Part shown: positions 25,675 to 35,621 of the stretch, piece by piece
Layout of the letters: each line of letters starts with the position of its first letter
Position numbering within the stretch: position 1 is the first letter of the stretch
Origin: Lachnoclostridium sp. UBA1308
Lineage (GTDB): Bacteria; Bacillota; Clostridia; Lachnospirales; Lachnospiraceae
DNA: 58,250 bases
Reading direction: 5' to 3'
Assembly: GCA_002307215.1 (NCBI GenBank)
Contig: DBTU01000013.1
Location: forward strand, 1-58,250
The notes under the pieces: generated by a model
Seen by the model: only the letters and a program-made list of their open reading frames with translations
Told to the model about the DNA's origin: nothing
Database searches by the model: none
Made by a program: the position numbers and the translations under genes

Positions 25675-26139
25675 AATCGCGATATTGATCTCAACTGTCT
25701 TGTTGTTCTCATAATTTAATGGAATACATATGTTTTGCGCATAATTTGTCGTAAATGATATCGTTCCATTACCAATCGTAGGTGGTGTAATATCAATTGC
25801 GATTCCCTTTGTAGAAAAAATCGTAGCTGTATTACCCATAATCATATTACCAAGTTCGCCTATAGCACTCTTGGCTAAATCATCCAACTCAGTGACCGGC
25901 ATCATAATCATCTTAGAGGCAATATCACATGCAATAGACTTATCAAATGTTATCATTGCCTGACCTTTCATTTCTCCGGTAAAGCCAATCATTATAATCA
26001 GCGTATCAGCAAAAAATGCCGGACTCTTTATATATGGTTTCCCTATTACTGCATCAATATAGCACATTTCTTTAAGAATCTTTGTCGATGCCATAAGGAA
26101 TGGATTGATATGTTCTACATTAACATTAATACCCGCCAT
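25663..26139 (-). CDS. cheX: CheX-type chemotaxis phosphatase, 158 aa
   Basis: CheX/CheC-family proteins dephosphorylate CheY-P. The conserved helix with E-x-x-N is visible in AIGELGNMIMGN (about residues 90-101). The alternating strand/helix pattern and length fit CheX, which has one active helix, rather than CheC, which has two. GGAGG precedes the ATG by 6-8 bases. It is away from any flagellar cluster but fits the chemotaxis receptor at 54029-56017. Confidence 0.88.
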   Translation of the reverse strand: MAGINVNVEHINPFLMASTKILKEMCYIDAVIGKPYIKSPAFFADTLIIMIGFTGEMKGQAMITFDKSIACDIASKMIMMPVTELDDLAKSAIGELGNMIMGNTATIFSTKGIAIDITPPTIGNGTISFTTNYAQNICIPLNYENNKTVEINIAIKGD

Positions 26140-26221
26140 TCGGTTACCTCCTGATTATCCAAAACTTAAAATCATTGTAACACATAAGTTGACAAGATTT
26201 CAACTAAATAGTCAATATGTT

Positions 26222-27385
26222 CTATTTTCTGCGCTTTTCAACGAACCTTTCGATCCTTTCTAATGCGATTTTGAGGTTTTCTATGGAATAAGCATATGAT
26301 ATTCTGAGATATCCTTCGCCGCAATCACCAAAAGCAGTACCTGGGACTACAGCAACTTTTTCCTCTAGTAATAATTTCGTTGCAAATTCCTCGGAGGTCA
26401 TACCCAAGCTTTTGATGCAAGGAAATACATAAAACGCTCCATACGGCTCGAAGCATTCAAGTCCCATGTTACGAAGTGCATACAGCAGATATCTGCGCCT
26501 CTTATCATATGCATCTCTCATAAATGCAACATCAGTATCCCCATTTTTTAATGCTTCAACACCTGCATATTGGCTATTCGTTGGCGCACACATAATTGCA
26601 AACTGATGAATTTTAACCATTTGCTCAATAATCATAGCCGGACCTACCGCATAACCAAGTCTCCAACCGGTCATTGCATAGGATTTTGAAAAGCCATTGA
26701 TTACAATCGTCCGTTCCCTCATCCCTGGGAAAGAGGCTATCGATATATGTTTCATGCCATAAGTAAGCTCAGAATAAATCTCATCTGAGAGAACTATAAT
26801 ATCCTTCTCAATAATCACATCAACGATCTCTTTCAGATCATCATAATTCATGACTGCACCCGTAGGGTTATTCGGATATGCAAGAATAAGTACTTTTGTT
26901 TTATCCGTAATATGCTGTAACAACTGCTCTTTGGTTAATTTGAAATCATTGCTACCCTGAAGCTCGATTACAACCGGAGTTCCGCCTGCCAGAACCGTAC
27001 ACGGATGATAAGAAACATAACAGGGCATCGGGATAAGAACCTCATCACCCGGCTCTAACATGGCACGCAGCGCCATATCAATAGCTTCACTTCCCCCAAC
27101 CGTTACCATGACCTCGTTATTACAATTATACTCAAGTTCACATCTTCTTTTTAGATAAGTACAGATTTCTTCTTTTAACTCCTTTAAACCGGCATTTGAG
27201 GTGTAATAGGTTCTTCCTCGCTCGAGTGAATAAATACCCTCCTCACGTATGTGCCACGGAGTGTCAAAATCAGGCTCACCAACACCGAGTGATATAGCGT
27301 CCTTCATTTCACTGACTATATCGAAAAACTTCCGAATTCCGGAAGGCTGCATATCTACAACTATCTTTGATAAGGGATTTCTCAA
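26222..27385 (-). CDS. PLP-dependent class I/II aminotransferase (PatA-like), 387 aa
   Basis: Fold-type I aminotransferase. The substrate-binding N-terminal region ends in GVGEPDFDTP; YPNNPTGAV, LSDEIYSELTYG and the PLP-lysine motif SKSYAMTGWRLGY are all intact. The start is TTG at 27385, overlapping the stop of the lrp-type gene by 4 bp, so translation is coupled. The MRNPLSK opening is typical of this clostridial subfamily, supporting the TTG. The amino acid substrate is not certain; the adjacent Lrp-family regulator suggests amino-acid control. Confidence 0.92.
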   Translation of the reverse strand: MRNPLSKIVVDMQPSGIRKFFDIVSEMKDAISLGVGEPDFDTPWHIREEGIYSLERGRTYYTSNAGLKELKEEICTYLKRRCELEYNCNNEVMVTVGGSEAIDMALRAMLEPGDEVLIPMPCYVSYHPCTVLAGGTPVVIELQGSNDFKLTKEQLLQHITDKTKVLILAYPNNPTGAVMNYDDLKEIVDVIIEKDIIVLSDEIYSELTYGMKHISIASFPGMRERTIVINGFSKSYAMTGWRLGYAVGPAMIIEQMVKIHQFAIMCAPTNSQYAGVEALKNGDTDVAFMRDAYDKRRRYLLYALRNMGLECFEPYGAFYVFPCIKSLGMTSEEFATKLLLEEKVAVVPGTAFGDCGEGYLRISYAYSIENLKIALERIERFVEKRRK

Positions 27386-27864
27386 GGTGTTATCAACATC
27401 CTTTCATCTTGTTTGGTGGAAACGAGTGGCATTCCATGCTCTTTATACTTTTTCAATACAAAATGCGTCGCGGTACTTAAGATTGCATCCATCGGAGCCA
27501 GCTTTTCAGATACAAAATTAGCGACCTCCCTCATGGATTTTCCTTCCAGAATAACGGTAAGATCAAAGCCACCCGACATCAGATATACGGATTGTACCTC
27601 ATCAAACTGATAAATACGCTCCGCTATTTTATCAAAACCCAAACCACGCTGTGGAGTAACCTTAACTTCAATCAAAGCTGTTACTCTCTCGCAATTAATC
27701 TTATCCCAATTTATTAATGTTGGATATCCACATATGGTGGCATCCTTCTCCATTTCACTGATTGCTGTTGTTATCTCCTCTGTAGTAGTACCAAGCATGA
27801 TTGCTAAATCTGTAGCTGAAAGCTTACTGTTTTTATCAATCGCCGATAATATTTTTTCTTTCAT
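27382..27864 (-). CDS. Lrp/AsnC-family transcriptional regulator, 160 aa
   Basis: N-terminal winged helix (about 1-55) and C-terminal RAM ligand-binding domain (about 70-145, with the pattern VQSVYLMSGGFDLTVIL). It sits directly upstream of, and overlaps, the aminotransferase gene, so it is likely a local amino-acid-responsive regulator of that gene. GGGAGG precedes the ATG by 6 bases. Confidence 0.92.
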   Translation of the reverse strand: MKEKILSAIDKNSKLSATDLAIMLGTTTEEITTAISEMEKDATICGYPTLINWDKINCERVTALIEVKVTPQRGLGFDKIAERIYQFDEVQSVYLMSGGFDLTVILEGKSMREVANFVSEKLAPMDAILSTATHFVLKKYKEHGMPLVSTKQDERMLITP

Positions 27865-27921
27865 GAGTTTCCTCCCTTTTACCGCAATACGGCCTCTCTT
27901 GTTACCATGCTCTTCCTGATT

Positions 27922-28905
27922 CTACATGACTTTATAAAGCTCATCGCTTTTCGGTGGCTCAAGAAAACGTCTTTCTTCTTCATTCAAAATAATTCTGTCA
28001 TTCCCCTCCGTGATTCTTCCAATGACGGAAGCCGCGATTCCTTCCGCTTTCAATCTTTCGACCAGCTGATTCGCGTTGTCCGTAATCATCAGCATGCATC
28101 CGCTTGAGATTAGCAGATAGGGGTTAAGATCAAAGAATTCACAAATCTCTACCGTTTCCTGTTTCAATAAAATTTTCTTTAAATCTACCTCAAGACCGAC
28201 TTTTGAGGCGGCACCTATTTCCCATAATGCGCCAAATACTCCACCTTCCGTGACATCGTGCATTGATGTCACGCCAACCGCTCGCGCAATCATCGCCTCA
28301 GGTACAACACTGATATATTCTATCATTTTCTTTGCATTTTCAATAAAACTTATCGTATATTTTGTTACAAGCTCTTCCTCTTTGGCGGCGGCAATAATCG
28401 CTGTTCCTTCGAGTCCGGCCCATTTTGTCATAACTATTTCCTGTCCGGGTCTTGCTCCTGCTGTCTTAATAATCTCATCTTTTTTCATCTTGCCGACACC
28501 GGTCACTGTAACAACAGGCTGGTTCACAGCTTTGGTTACCTCTGTGTGCCCACCGATTACTTCAATCTTTAGCTTCCTGCACACCTCTTCGATATCGTTC
28601 ATTATAATTCTAAGTTCTGCCTCCTCGGTTCCGTCCGGGAGCAAAATTGAAAGCATTATTCCAATCACCTCAGCACCGTTTGACGCAATATCATTAGCGG
28701 TAATATTTACAGCGAACGTCCCGATGTCCTTTGCCGTCCCGGTGATAGGATCCGTAGACAAAACAACCACTTCATCCGGTCCTATTTCAAGAATACTACA
28801 GTCTTCACCTACGGCTGGTCCGACAAGTACCTCTTCCCGTCTATGCTTTATTTGATTAAGTACAGACCGTTTCAGGACTGTTTCCGATATTTTACCAAGG
28901 TTCAT
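27922..28905 (-). CDS. AIR synthase-related (PurM/HypE-like) protein, 327 aa
   Basis: ATP-grasp-like PurM-fold protein. It shows the N-terminal GEDCSILE..STDPITG region, the NDIASNGAEVIG motif, IGGHTEV, and a C-terminal half with MHDVTEGGVFGALWE. These fit the orphan AIRS family found in Firmicutes. It lacks the long C-terminal carbamoyl-handling tail of true HypE, and no hydrogenase genes are nearby. The substrate is unknown. Gap to the downstream lrp gene is 57 bp. Confidence 0.88.
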   Translation of the reverse strand: MNLGKISETVLKRSVLNQIKHRREEVLVGPAVGEDCSILEIGPDEVVVLSTDPITGTAKDIGTFAVNITANDIASNGAEVIGIMLSILLPDGTEEAELRIIMNDIEEVCRKLKIEVIGGHTEVTKAVNQPVVTVTGVGKMKKDEIIKTAGARPGQEIVMTKWAGLEGTAIIAAAKEEELVTKYTISFIENAKKMIEYISVVPEAMIARAVGVTSMHDVTEGGVFGALWEIGAASKVGLEVDLKKILLKQETVEICEFFDLNPYLLISSGCMLMITDNANQLVERLKAEGIAASVIGRITEGNDRIILNEEERRFLEPPKSDELYKVM

Positions 28906-28979
28906 TCGTTTCCTCTATTCAGCCGCTGTATAGCGATTAATTTTTATAATCCTAAATGAATAAACTAATCCATATGGTA

Positions 28980-30494
28980 TTACTGATTTCCATCATCCAG
29001 ATCACCAATATCAACCGAAAGCTGATTCTCTTCATTTGTAGGATCCTGTGTTGTTTCCGTAGTATCCTGCCCGGCACTACCCGAAGCATCACCCTGATCT
29101 AAATTGGCACCCGGTTCATTATTATCTTTCTCATCCTTTTTATCAACCTTTGTTCCTATGATAATACATCTGGCCGCCGCTCGGTAATTACTTGAATTAA
29201 CCAGTTTTTTTTCAACCTGGACCCCATCTTCATAGATGATTTTCCAAAGCTTCGCTTTGTACCCGGTATGAGCGGGCGTAGTCACATCTTGATAGGTAGT
29301 TGGCTTTGTTGGGTCTTTTGTTACGACATCGGCCGGAGGATTCGTCGTCGATATTACCTCAGAGACATATTTAATCGTTCTGTGTTTAACATCTCTTTTC
29401 TCATGTCCCCAAATGGTAAATGTAATTGTTCTGTTCTTAGTTGTTGCTTCTATTAATATCGGTGTGTCCGTATCATTCTTAAATTTAAAATCCTTACTGG
29501 TTCCGGCAATCGCTGCATCCCTTGACAAATCCACATAACTGATTGTCATGGAATGTGGCTGTCTCTCAACGACCTCCAACTCTGCCTCCAAAACTGTATT
29601 ATATAAGGTGGTAGTTACCTGGCAGGCTCCTCCACCGACGCTGTCAATTACCTTGCCCTGAAGATACGCTCCCGCCACCTCGTAACCATTATCTTTCGTA
29701 AATGGTGACAATTGTTCATAGGCAGAAAAAGTCTCATTCGGGTATAGAACTGTGTTATTGATTAGTCTCGCTCCATTTGCCAGATTTGCAGCTCTTCCCC
29801 AAGCGGAGCTTGCGTATTCGGTTGTAAAAGTTCCTAATACTGTATTACACTGTTTCACGATATCCTTCGTATACTTTGGCATATCGTCTTCGATCACAGC
29901 ATCTATAATGATGTCCTGCTGATTCCAGTTATCAATAGCCGCTGCAACCACCTTGGTCGTTTCAGTAATATTTATCTTGCTTCCAACTACATGATTGGTA
30001 TAAACGAGCTTGCCGTCCTTGATTGAAACGGTTGCATCGATCGGCGCTATATTGAAGGCGCTCACATCCTTTGTGACGATATCGGTAATCTTGCTTTTGT
30101 CATAGGAAAAAGTAAGAGGCAACACCATGGTTCCTTGCTCAATATCTTTTAGATCTTTATATCTTTTTATTAAATTACCGGTCTTACCAAGATTCAGCGC
30201 TTCATCAATAACACCATCCATATTGGCTTGATAGCCCATATCGCCCATGGTTGTATAGACAACATTCTCACCTACTGTAATGGCAACACCTTTGGCCTTT
30301 AGGCCTTCTGTATATTCCCCTACTGCAGCTTCAGCCTGTTCTTTTGTCATACCGCTGACATCTATCCGATCTATGAAAACTCCCTTACAGATATTTGCAT
30401 TCTCTTCTGCTGATGCATATATCGGTCTTCCTGCAAAGATAAGGAACACAGACAAAAGTAGTAAGGCGGATAATATATAATATCTCCTGCTCAT
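28980..30494 (-). CDS. VanW/YoaR-like exported cell-wall protein, 504 aa
   Basis: A signal peptide or anchor (1-24) is followed by two putative peptidoglycan-binding repeats (about 35-240). Then comes a VanW domain (about 245-380) with AANLANGARLINNTVLYPNE and GGGACQVTTTLYN. A G5-like region (about 395-450) and an acidic, Gln/Asp-rich tail follow. VanW-domain proteins are linked to cell-wall processes in clostridia; the biochemical activity is unknown. Start ATG 30494 is chosen because GGAGG lies 6 bases upstream; the extension to 30590 is unsupported. Confidence 0.88.
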   Translation of the reverse strand: MSRRYYILSALLLLSVFLIFAGRPIYASAEENANICKGVFIDRIDVSGMTKEQAEAAVGEYTEGLKAKGVAITVGENVVYTTMGDMGYQANMDGVIDEALNLGKTGNLIKRYKDLKDIEQGTMVLPLTFSYDKSKITDIVTKDVSAFNIAPIDATVSIKDGKLVYTNHVVGSKINITETTKVVAAAIDNWNQQDIIIDAVIEDDMPKYTKDIVKQCNTVLGTFTTEYASSAWGRAANLANGARLINNTVLYPNETFSAYEQLSPFTKDNGYEVAGAYLQGKVIDSVGGGACQVTTTLYNTVLEAELEVVERQPHSMTISYVDLSRDAAIAGTSKDFKFKNDTDTPILIEATTKNRTITFTIWGHEKRDVKHRTIKYVSEVISTTNPPADVVTKDPTKPTTYQDVTTPAHTGYKAKLWKIIYEDGVQVEKKLVNSSNYRAAARCIIIGTKVDKKDEKDNNEPGANLDQGDASGSAGQDTTETTQDPTNEENQLSVDIGDLDDGNQ

Positions 30495-30848
30495 ATTCAT
30501 CCTCCATTTTTTTGATAAACAACATTCCGGTACCGGTTTTAAGCCCTGAAGTAAGGCTAATGCACCTAAGCCGTTAACCTGTTCTATCAATATGTAACTT
30601 CTTCCTATTGTAGCATAAACCGGGGATTATTCAAGACATACTTACGTTCATTGACTTTTATACACGGATTATGTATATTGTTCTTAACCTGTACATTTAA
30701 CTGAAGATACTGATAGCATACGGGATAATCATGGAAATAATAAGAATGATGATAATTACTGTTGATATTATTCTTTTTGTTTTTCTGCTGTAAAAATTCA
30801 TTTAACGTTCACCTCTTTTATCATGATATAGAAAGGGTATGAAGACCT

Positions 30849-31460
30849 ATGATACTGCCTGTACTGACAGCCATCGTTATCATATTTATTATATGGATCA
30901 ATTACGAAATTCATAAAACCACAAAACTTCATGACAATGATACGGAAAAATTTTGGAATCGCGAAAAGGAATCCAATCAAAAGCCTAAAATGAATATCTC
31001 ATCTCTTGATTATATCATCGTATCCACAGAACGACTACCCATAAATGATACAACGGATCAGACTGCTGATTCCTATCGGGACACGATTCAAGCACTTTCC
31101 GGCAAAAAGGCACTTAATCTTAGCGAATATACTAACACTGAGTTGAAAAATCTATATGGTGCCGCAAATATCAAACTGTTATCCGAATATGATAATAACT
31201 ATACCTCTCTTGTCAGTGTTCTTCAAAAGTGGGCCGGGCGTCTGCACAGTTTAGGCTTATCAGAAAAAGCAAGAGATGTTCTCACATATGCTGTTGCCTG
31301 TCACACAGATGTAACTATGTCCTATCTGCTTTTAGCTAATCTTTATCGGATGGAAAATGAAATGAATCAGATTGAATTTCTTCTTAACGAAGTTTTGGAA
31401 TCCAAAATCCCGGACAAAGAAAATTTAATTCACAAACTCACCCTAATCATGCATTCCTAA
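30849..31460 (+). CDS. Small membrane-anchored protein with TPR-like helices, 203 aa
   Basis: One N-terminal transmembrane helix (2-18), a short polar linker, then an all-helical cytoplasmic or extracellular part (about 85-203). The latter resembles tetratricopeptide repeats (KWAGRLHSLGLSEKARDVLTYAV.. and LLLANLYRMENEMNQIEFLL). AAAGGG lies 11 bases before the ATG. No specific family is recognised. Confidence 0.75.
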   Translation: MILPVLTAIVIIFIIWINYEIHKTTKLHDNDTEKFWNREKESNQKPKMNISSLDYIIVSTERLPINDTTDQTADSYRDTIQALSGKKALNLSEYTNTELKNLYGAANIKLLSEYDNNYTSLVSVLQKWAGRLHSLGLSEKARDVLTYAVACHTDVTMSYLLLANLYRMENEMNQIEFLLNEVLESKIPDKENLIHKLTLIMHS

Positions 31461-31656
31461 ATTTTATTATATCCATTCCCTTATATACTATACTTATATG
31501 GTATTATGCACATTTATTGTAATGTAATTCTATTATATTTTCACTTATCTATCAAGATTTTTTTATTATTTCTTTTTCTTTTCTTTTTCATTTAACCATT
31601 TCTTTTTATTTGTACTATATAAGAGTAGAGTTATTCTCTATTCTTATTTTTTTGTT

Positions 31657-31779
31657 ATGATGAGTTTGATTGGCTGACGTAATTTCAGTTGGGACATCAC
31701 GCCCGGAACTAAACCAGTCAGCCGGCACTCATTATCATGCATTCGATTCAGCAAGTTGGGACTTAAGCTCCCGCGTAAC
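31657..31779. other. Two-part nested hairpin sequence, IS200/IS605-end-like or structured RNA
   Basis: Nested pairing ATGATGAGT..ACTCATTATCAT, then GGCTGAC..GTCAGCC, then AGTT..GG/CC..AACT forms one long hairpin (31657-31738). A second hairpin at 31755-31779 repeats the GTTGGGA..CCC..AAC core. The sequence interrupts a GNAT gene (31763-31918). Subterminal foldbacks of this kind are found at IS200/IS605 ends, but no transposase gene is present. Confidence 0.5.
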
Positions 31780-31918
31780 TAACAAACCTAAATAGATACT
31801 TGAGATGTTGGAACCAGTCAATTGTCCACTGATCATTCCAAGGTGGTGCATTAAAAGCTTCAACATACATTTTTGCAAGTTCTGTTAAATGTTCCTTTTG
31901 CATAGGTTCAAATATCAT
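31763..31918 (-). pseudogene. N-terminal remnant of a GNAT acetyltransferase, 51 codons
   Basis: From ATG 31918 (GGAG 11 bases upstream) the frame reads MIFEPMQKEHLTELAKMYVE, then AFNAPPWNDQWT, the first strand and helix of a GNAT domain. It then runs into non-homologous sequence at the hairpin element and stops at 31763. The acetyl-CoA site is missing. It overlaps the 3' end of nothing essential and starts 41 bp after nth. I cannot tell whether it and the fragment at 24602 come from one gene. Confidence 0.7.
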
Positions 31919-31958
31919 AAGTCGTTTTCTCCTGATCAAAATATAAATAATCAACATT

Positions 31959-32609
31959 TCACATAGTAAAATTACAGTCATTTCGCAAGAAGCAATCCTT
32001 ACATTTTGGGCTTCTGGCCATGCAAATACTTCTCCCAAGCGTTATTATCTGAATATTGTATAAAATCCATTGCTCCTTTGGCAAGAGACACATTAGGTCG
32101 AATTCTATCTTAACCGGATCCTCTTCTTTCGTAAATCCAAGCCTATTTGAAATACGTTTTACATGAGTATCCACTACAATACATGGCTCATGGTAGATAT
32201 TTCCCCTGATTACGTTGGCTGTCTTTCTTCCCACTCCCGGCAGATTCGTAAGTACCTCCAGGTCATTTAAGACTTCACCGTTGTACTTCTCAACCAACTG
32301 CTTCGCGCAAGCTATGATATTCTTAGATTTATTCTTATAGAAACCGGTAGAATGGATATCTTTCTCAAGTTCCTCCTGCTCTGCGTGAGCGAAATCCTTA
32401 AGGCTTTTGTATTTTAAAAACAAATCCTTCGTAACTATATTGACTCTATTATCCGTACACTGTGCGCTTAATATGGTTGCAATCAAAAGTTGCCAAGGTG
32501 TCTCGTAATTTAGAAAGCAGTGGTACTCTTCACTATATTCCTTATTCAACGCCTCAAGAATACGTTCCATTCTCTCGCGCTCTTTCTTTGAAATCCTTAT
32601 ATCTGTCAT
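31959..32609 (-). CDS. nth: Endonuclease III, 216 aa
   Basis: Base-excision repair glycosylase/AP lyase for oxidised pyrimidines. The helix-hairpin-helix LPGVGRKTAN, the catalytic Lys in LSAQCTD and Asp in VVDTHVKRISNRLG, and the C-x6-C-x2-C-x5-C iron-sulfur loop near the C-terminus are all present. Length is normal. Confidence 0.96.
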   Translation of the reverse strand: MTDIRISKKERERMERILEALNKEYSEEYHCFLNYETPWQLLIATILSAQCTDNRVNIVTKDLFLKYKSLKDFAHAEQEELEKDIHSTGFYKNKSKNIIACAKQLVEKYNGEVLNDLEVLTNLPGVGRKTANVIRGNIYHEPCIVVDTHVKRISNRLGFTKEEDPVKIEFDLMCLLPKEQWILYNIQIITLGRSICMARSPKCKDCFLRNDCNFTM

Positions 32610-32651
32610 ATCCGTGTCCCCCTGCCATTTTGATTTATTACCGGTTTTCAG

Positions 32652-34412
32652 TTATTCTGCTTCGATGAACTTAATGCTTGCGGCTTTACTGAGTGGGTTG
32701 CGGTTTTGATAATCGAATAGTACTGTGTTCTGCCGTTTTACCGGTTTCCCGAGCCATACACAAGCCGATAAATCATATTCAAATTGCTCGATATGAGCGG
32801 TTTTACCGTCCGTGCTGTATTTTCTGTACAATTCCCGAAGAATATTTTTGGGTGGATAAGAAGGCGCAAAATCGGGTCTGGCTTTCAGATTTTCCCTCAG
32901 GTATAAGTCAAATACCAGGAGCTCTTTAAACATGAATAGCGAGGATTCCTCCTCTTCCATAGACGGTAATATGGTTTCTGTATAAAAATCCAACAATATT
33001 TCATAACGTCTCAACCTACTGTGAGACATTGAGGAGTGTCCGTATTTCTCGTAATAAGCACTAATATCCCGGTAAACCTGCATTGACGAGTCATAGTAAT
33101 GTTCAATATAACCCAAGGAATTCGCAAACTGAGCACTGTTATAATATAACTCTACCATCTCACAGACGCCCTTTAATCTAAGAACTGCATCATAATCAAG
33201 ATGCTTGGTCCGGAGAACCTCATAGGGTGGCTCGTCACGATAAATGATCCCGTAGGCGGCACTTTCTGTCTCCATCACCGATCCCTTTAAAATCTTAAGG
33301 AAGCCCAGCTGCAACTGGTCGGGCCTCATTTTATAAACATCATTAAACGAACGCTCAAAGGATTGTTCATCTTCATAAGGCAGTCCGGCAATGAGATCCA
33401 GATGTTGATGTATGTTCTCCGCTTCCTTAATACGGACTACATTTCTCCCAAGCTTATCGATATCCATTTTTCGATGAATGGCATAAACAGTATCCGGATT
33501 TGTACTCTGAACGCCTATCTCAAGCTGAACATGGCCGGGTCTTAAGGTGGCGAGGATATCGATTTCTTCTTCGGTTAAAAGATCCGCCGAGATTTCAAAA
33601 TGAAAATTAGTCACATTATTATCATTTTCCTTGATATAGCGCCAGATTTCCATTGCATGCTGCTTATTGCAGTTAAAGGTGCGATCCACGAATTTTACCT
33701 GTGACACCTTATGATCTAAAAGCAGTCCAAGCTCCTGCTTTACCAGATCAGTACCCCTTAGTCTAACACTTTTATCAATTGAGGAAAGACAGTAACTGCA
33801 GGAGAATGGGCAACCCCTGCTGCTTTCATAGTAGATGATTTTGTTCTTAAAGTTCTCTATATTATCATATGGAAATGGGATATCATCAAGGCATAGTAAC
33901 TGCCTATGAGGAGTCTCTATAATTTGATCCTCCGCCGTTAAGGTAGTGTTATTGCCAACATCTGCGATAAGTACCGCACTTTCTTTGAAGACCAGTCCAC
34001 AGATAGCTTTCAGACTGCTTCTCCCCTCTACATAATACTGCACGAGCTCTAAAAAGGTCTGTTCCCCTTCTCCGATTATTATTCCGTCCGGCTCCCGGTT
34101 ACCCTCCAGGCTACTCTTTGCATCATAAGTGACTTCGGGTCCTCCATACCATATTTTAACTCCGGGTTGTACTTTCCTAAGCTGTGAGGAGATTCGTCTT
34201 ATCATTGCAATATTCCAAATGTAGCAGGAAAATGCAACCACCTCGGCTCTCTCCTGATAGATTGCTTTCAGGATTTCCTCCTCTAAATGGTTAATTGTCA
34301 TTTCAATTATTTTGATATGATCGGAATATTTACCGGCGAAAGTACGTAGACTGTACACTGCCAGATTAGAATGTATATATTTCGCATTTACAGCGACCAG
34401 TAATATCTTCAT
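32652..34412 (-). CDS. B12-binding-domain radical SAM protein, 586 aa
   Basis: The N-terminal cobalamin-binding-like domain (1-150, starting KILLVAVNAKYIHSNLAVY) is followed by a radical SAM domain with SRGCPFSCSYC (CxxxCxxC) near residue 200. A C-terminal helical extension of the DUF4080 type completes it. The substrate is unknown. ATG 34412 follows GGTGGAA; the ten upstream codons lack a ribosome binding site. Spacing to nth is 42 bp, so it may be in one transcription unit. Confidence 0.9.
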   Translation of the reverse strand: MKILLVAVNAKYIHSNLAVYSLRTFAGKYSDHIKIIEMTINHLEEEILKAIYQERAEVVAFSCYIWNIAMIRRISSQLRKVQPGVKIWYGGPEVTYDAKSSLEGNREPDGIIIGEGEQTFLELVQYYVEGRSSLKAICGLVFKESAVLIADVGNNTTLTAEDQIIETPHRQLLCLDDIPFPYDNIENFKNKIIYYESSRGCPFSCSYCLSSIDKSVRLRGTDLVKQELGLLLDHKVSQVKFVDRTFNCNKQHAMEIWRYIKENDNNVTNFHFEISADLLTEEEIDILATLRPGHVQLEIGVQSTNPDTVYAIHRKMDIDKLGRNVVRIKEAENIHQHLDLIAGLPYEDEQSFERSFNDVYKMRPDQLQLGFLKILKGSVMETESAAYGIIYRDEPPYEVLRTKHLDYDAVLRLKGVCEMVELYYNSAQFANSLGYIEHYYDSSMQVYRDISAYYEKYGHSSMSHSRLRRYEILLDFYTETILPSMEEEESSLFMFKELLVFDLYLRENLKARPDFAPSYPPKNILRELYRKYSTDGKTAHIEQFEYDLSACVWLGKPVKRQNTVLFDYQNRNPLSKAASIKFIEAE

Positions 34413-34733
34413 GTTCCACCGTCCTGCTGTATTCCACAGCAAATTACAATAATTTTATGTTTGCATGCTCATTCTATCATAATAAATTAAATGAAATCTA
34501 CCCAATTTAGAAAAATTTAATATTATCCTGTAATTTTAAGAAAATTCATCCATAAGTGCTTAGGTTGTCCCTATTTTAATGGTTTCCCACTTATCCGATG
34601 GATAAAGAATGAAATTTGCAGATAAAATATTACTAAGAAGCAGATCACACTATCTGGACATATAATTACTCATATGATATAGTGATTTTTGTCGTATTCT
34701 TTCTACTTCTGATGGATTATTAAGGAGATCATT

Positions 34734-35621
34734 ATGTTGACATTTCATTCGATTACTGCTGATAATATTATGAAAACAGCAGAGTATTTCAAATATAAAA
34801 TGAGCCGTACCAGCGATTACACGGTTGGAGCCATGTATATGTGGCGCGATTTTTATGAAACCAGCTTTACCATATACGATGACATGATTTTATATAAGGT
34901 TAAGTTTCTAAACCGGATTTCATTTACTTTTCCGGTAGGCGGCGGCTCCTTAGATAAAGCCATGAAAGCTTTGCAGGAATATTGTATCAGTAACGGGCTT
35001 CCTCTGTGGTTTTGTACTGTTCCCGATGAATATATTTCCGTTCTGATTAAGGATTATAATGGAACCATACCTGGAACTCCCAGTCGGGACTGGGCTGACT
35101 ATTTATACTTGGTAAAAGATCTTGCCGAGATGGCGGGACGCAAATATAGTGGTCAAAGAAATCACATTAACAAATTCAAGAAAACGTATCCTGATTACAA
35201 ATATCAAAGAATTACGACAGAAAATCATTCCCGTATCATTGAATTTTTAATTGATTATGAGCAGAACCACAGCAAAGATGCATCTCTTGCTAAAGAAGAG
35301 CTAAACAGGACTCTGGAACTGATACCCTATCTGGATACCTTTTGCCTTCCCGGTGGTTTTATCGAAGTGGCAGGCAAAATCATTGCTATATCAATCGGCG
35401 AGGTAGTAAATGATACATTATATTGCCATATCGAGAAGGCAAACAGGGATTACCCGGGCTCTTATCAGATGATCGTGAAAGAATTTGCCACTGATATGAT
35501 GCAGTATGGTATCACGTACATTAATCGTGAGGAAGACGTGGGTGATGAAGGCCTAAGGACCTCAAAACTATCCTATCACCCGGTTCAGCTGTTGGATAAA
35601 TATTGTGTTCTGGTTCCCTAG
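34734..35621 (+). CDS. DUF2156 GNAT-like protein (phosphatidylglycerol lysyltransferase C-terminal domain type), 295 aa
   Basis: Two tandem GNAT-like halves, as in the soluble catalytic part of MprF. The segment AGRKYSGQRNHINKFKKTYP is typical, as is the C-terminal YINREEDVGDEGLRTSKLSYHP. There are no membrane helices, so it is not a full lipid flippase/synthase. The substrate is unknown. AAGGAG lies 6 bases before the ATG. The 3' end overlaps the convergent gene by 4 bp. Confidence 0.88.
   Translation: MLTFHSITADNIMKTAEYFKYKMSRTSDYTVGAMYMWRDFYETSFTIYDDMILYKVKFLNRISFTFPVGGGSLDKAMKALQEYCISNGLPLWFCTVPDEYISVLIKDYNGTIPGTPSRDWADYLYLVKDLAEMAGRKYSGQRNHINKFKKTYPDYKYQRITTENHSRIIEFLIDYEQNHSKDASLAKEELNRTLELIPYLDTFCLPGGFIEVAGKIIAISIGEVVNDTLYCHIEKANRDYPGSYQMIVKEFATDMMQYGITYINREEDVGDEGLRTSKLSYHPVQLLDKYCVLVP

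Noticed and set aside
31463..31656. Riboswitch upstream of a gene
   Set aside because: Pyrimidine-rich spacer with no downstream gene in the right orientation and no known aptamer core.
24602..31918. Single inversion splitting one GNAT gene
   Set aside because: Orientations would fit, but the middle of the gene is absent and the two fragments look like different GNAT subtypes.
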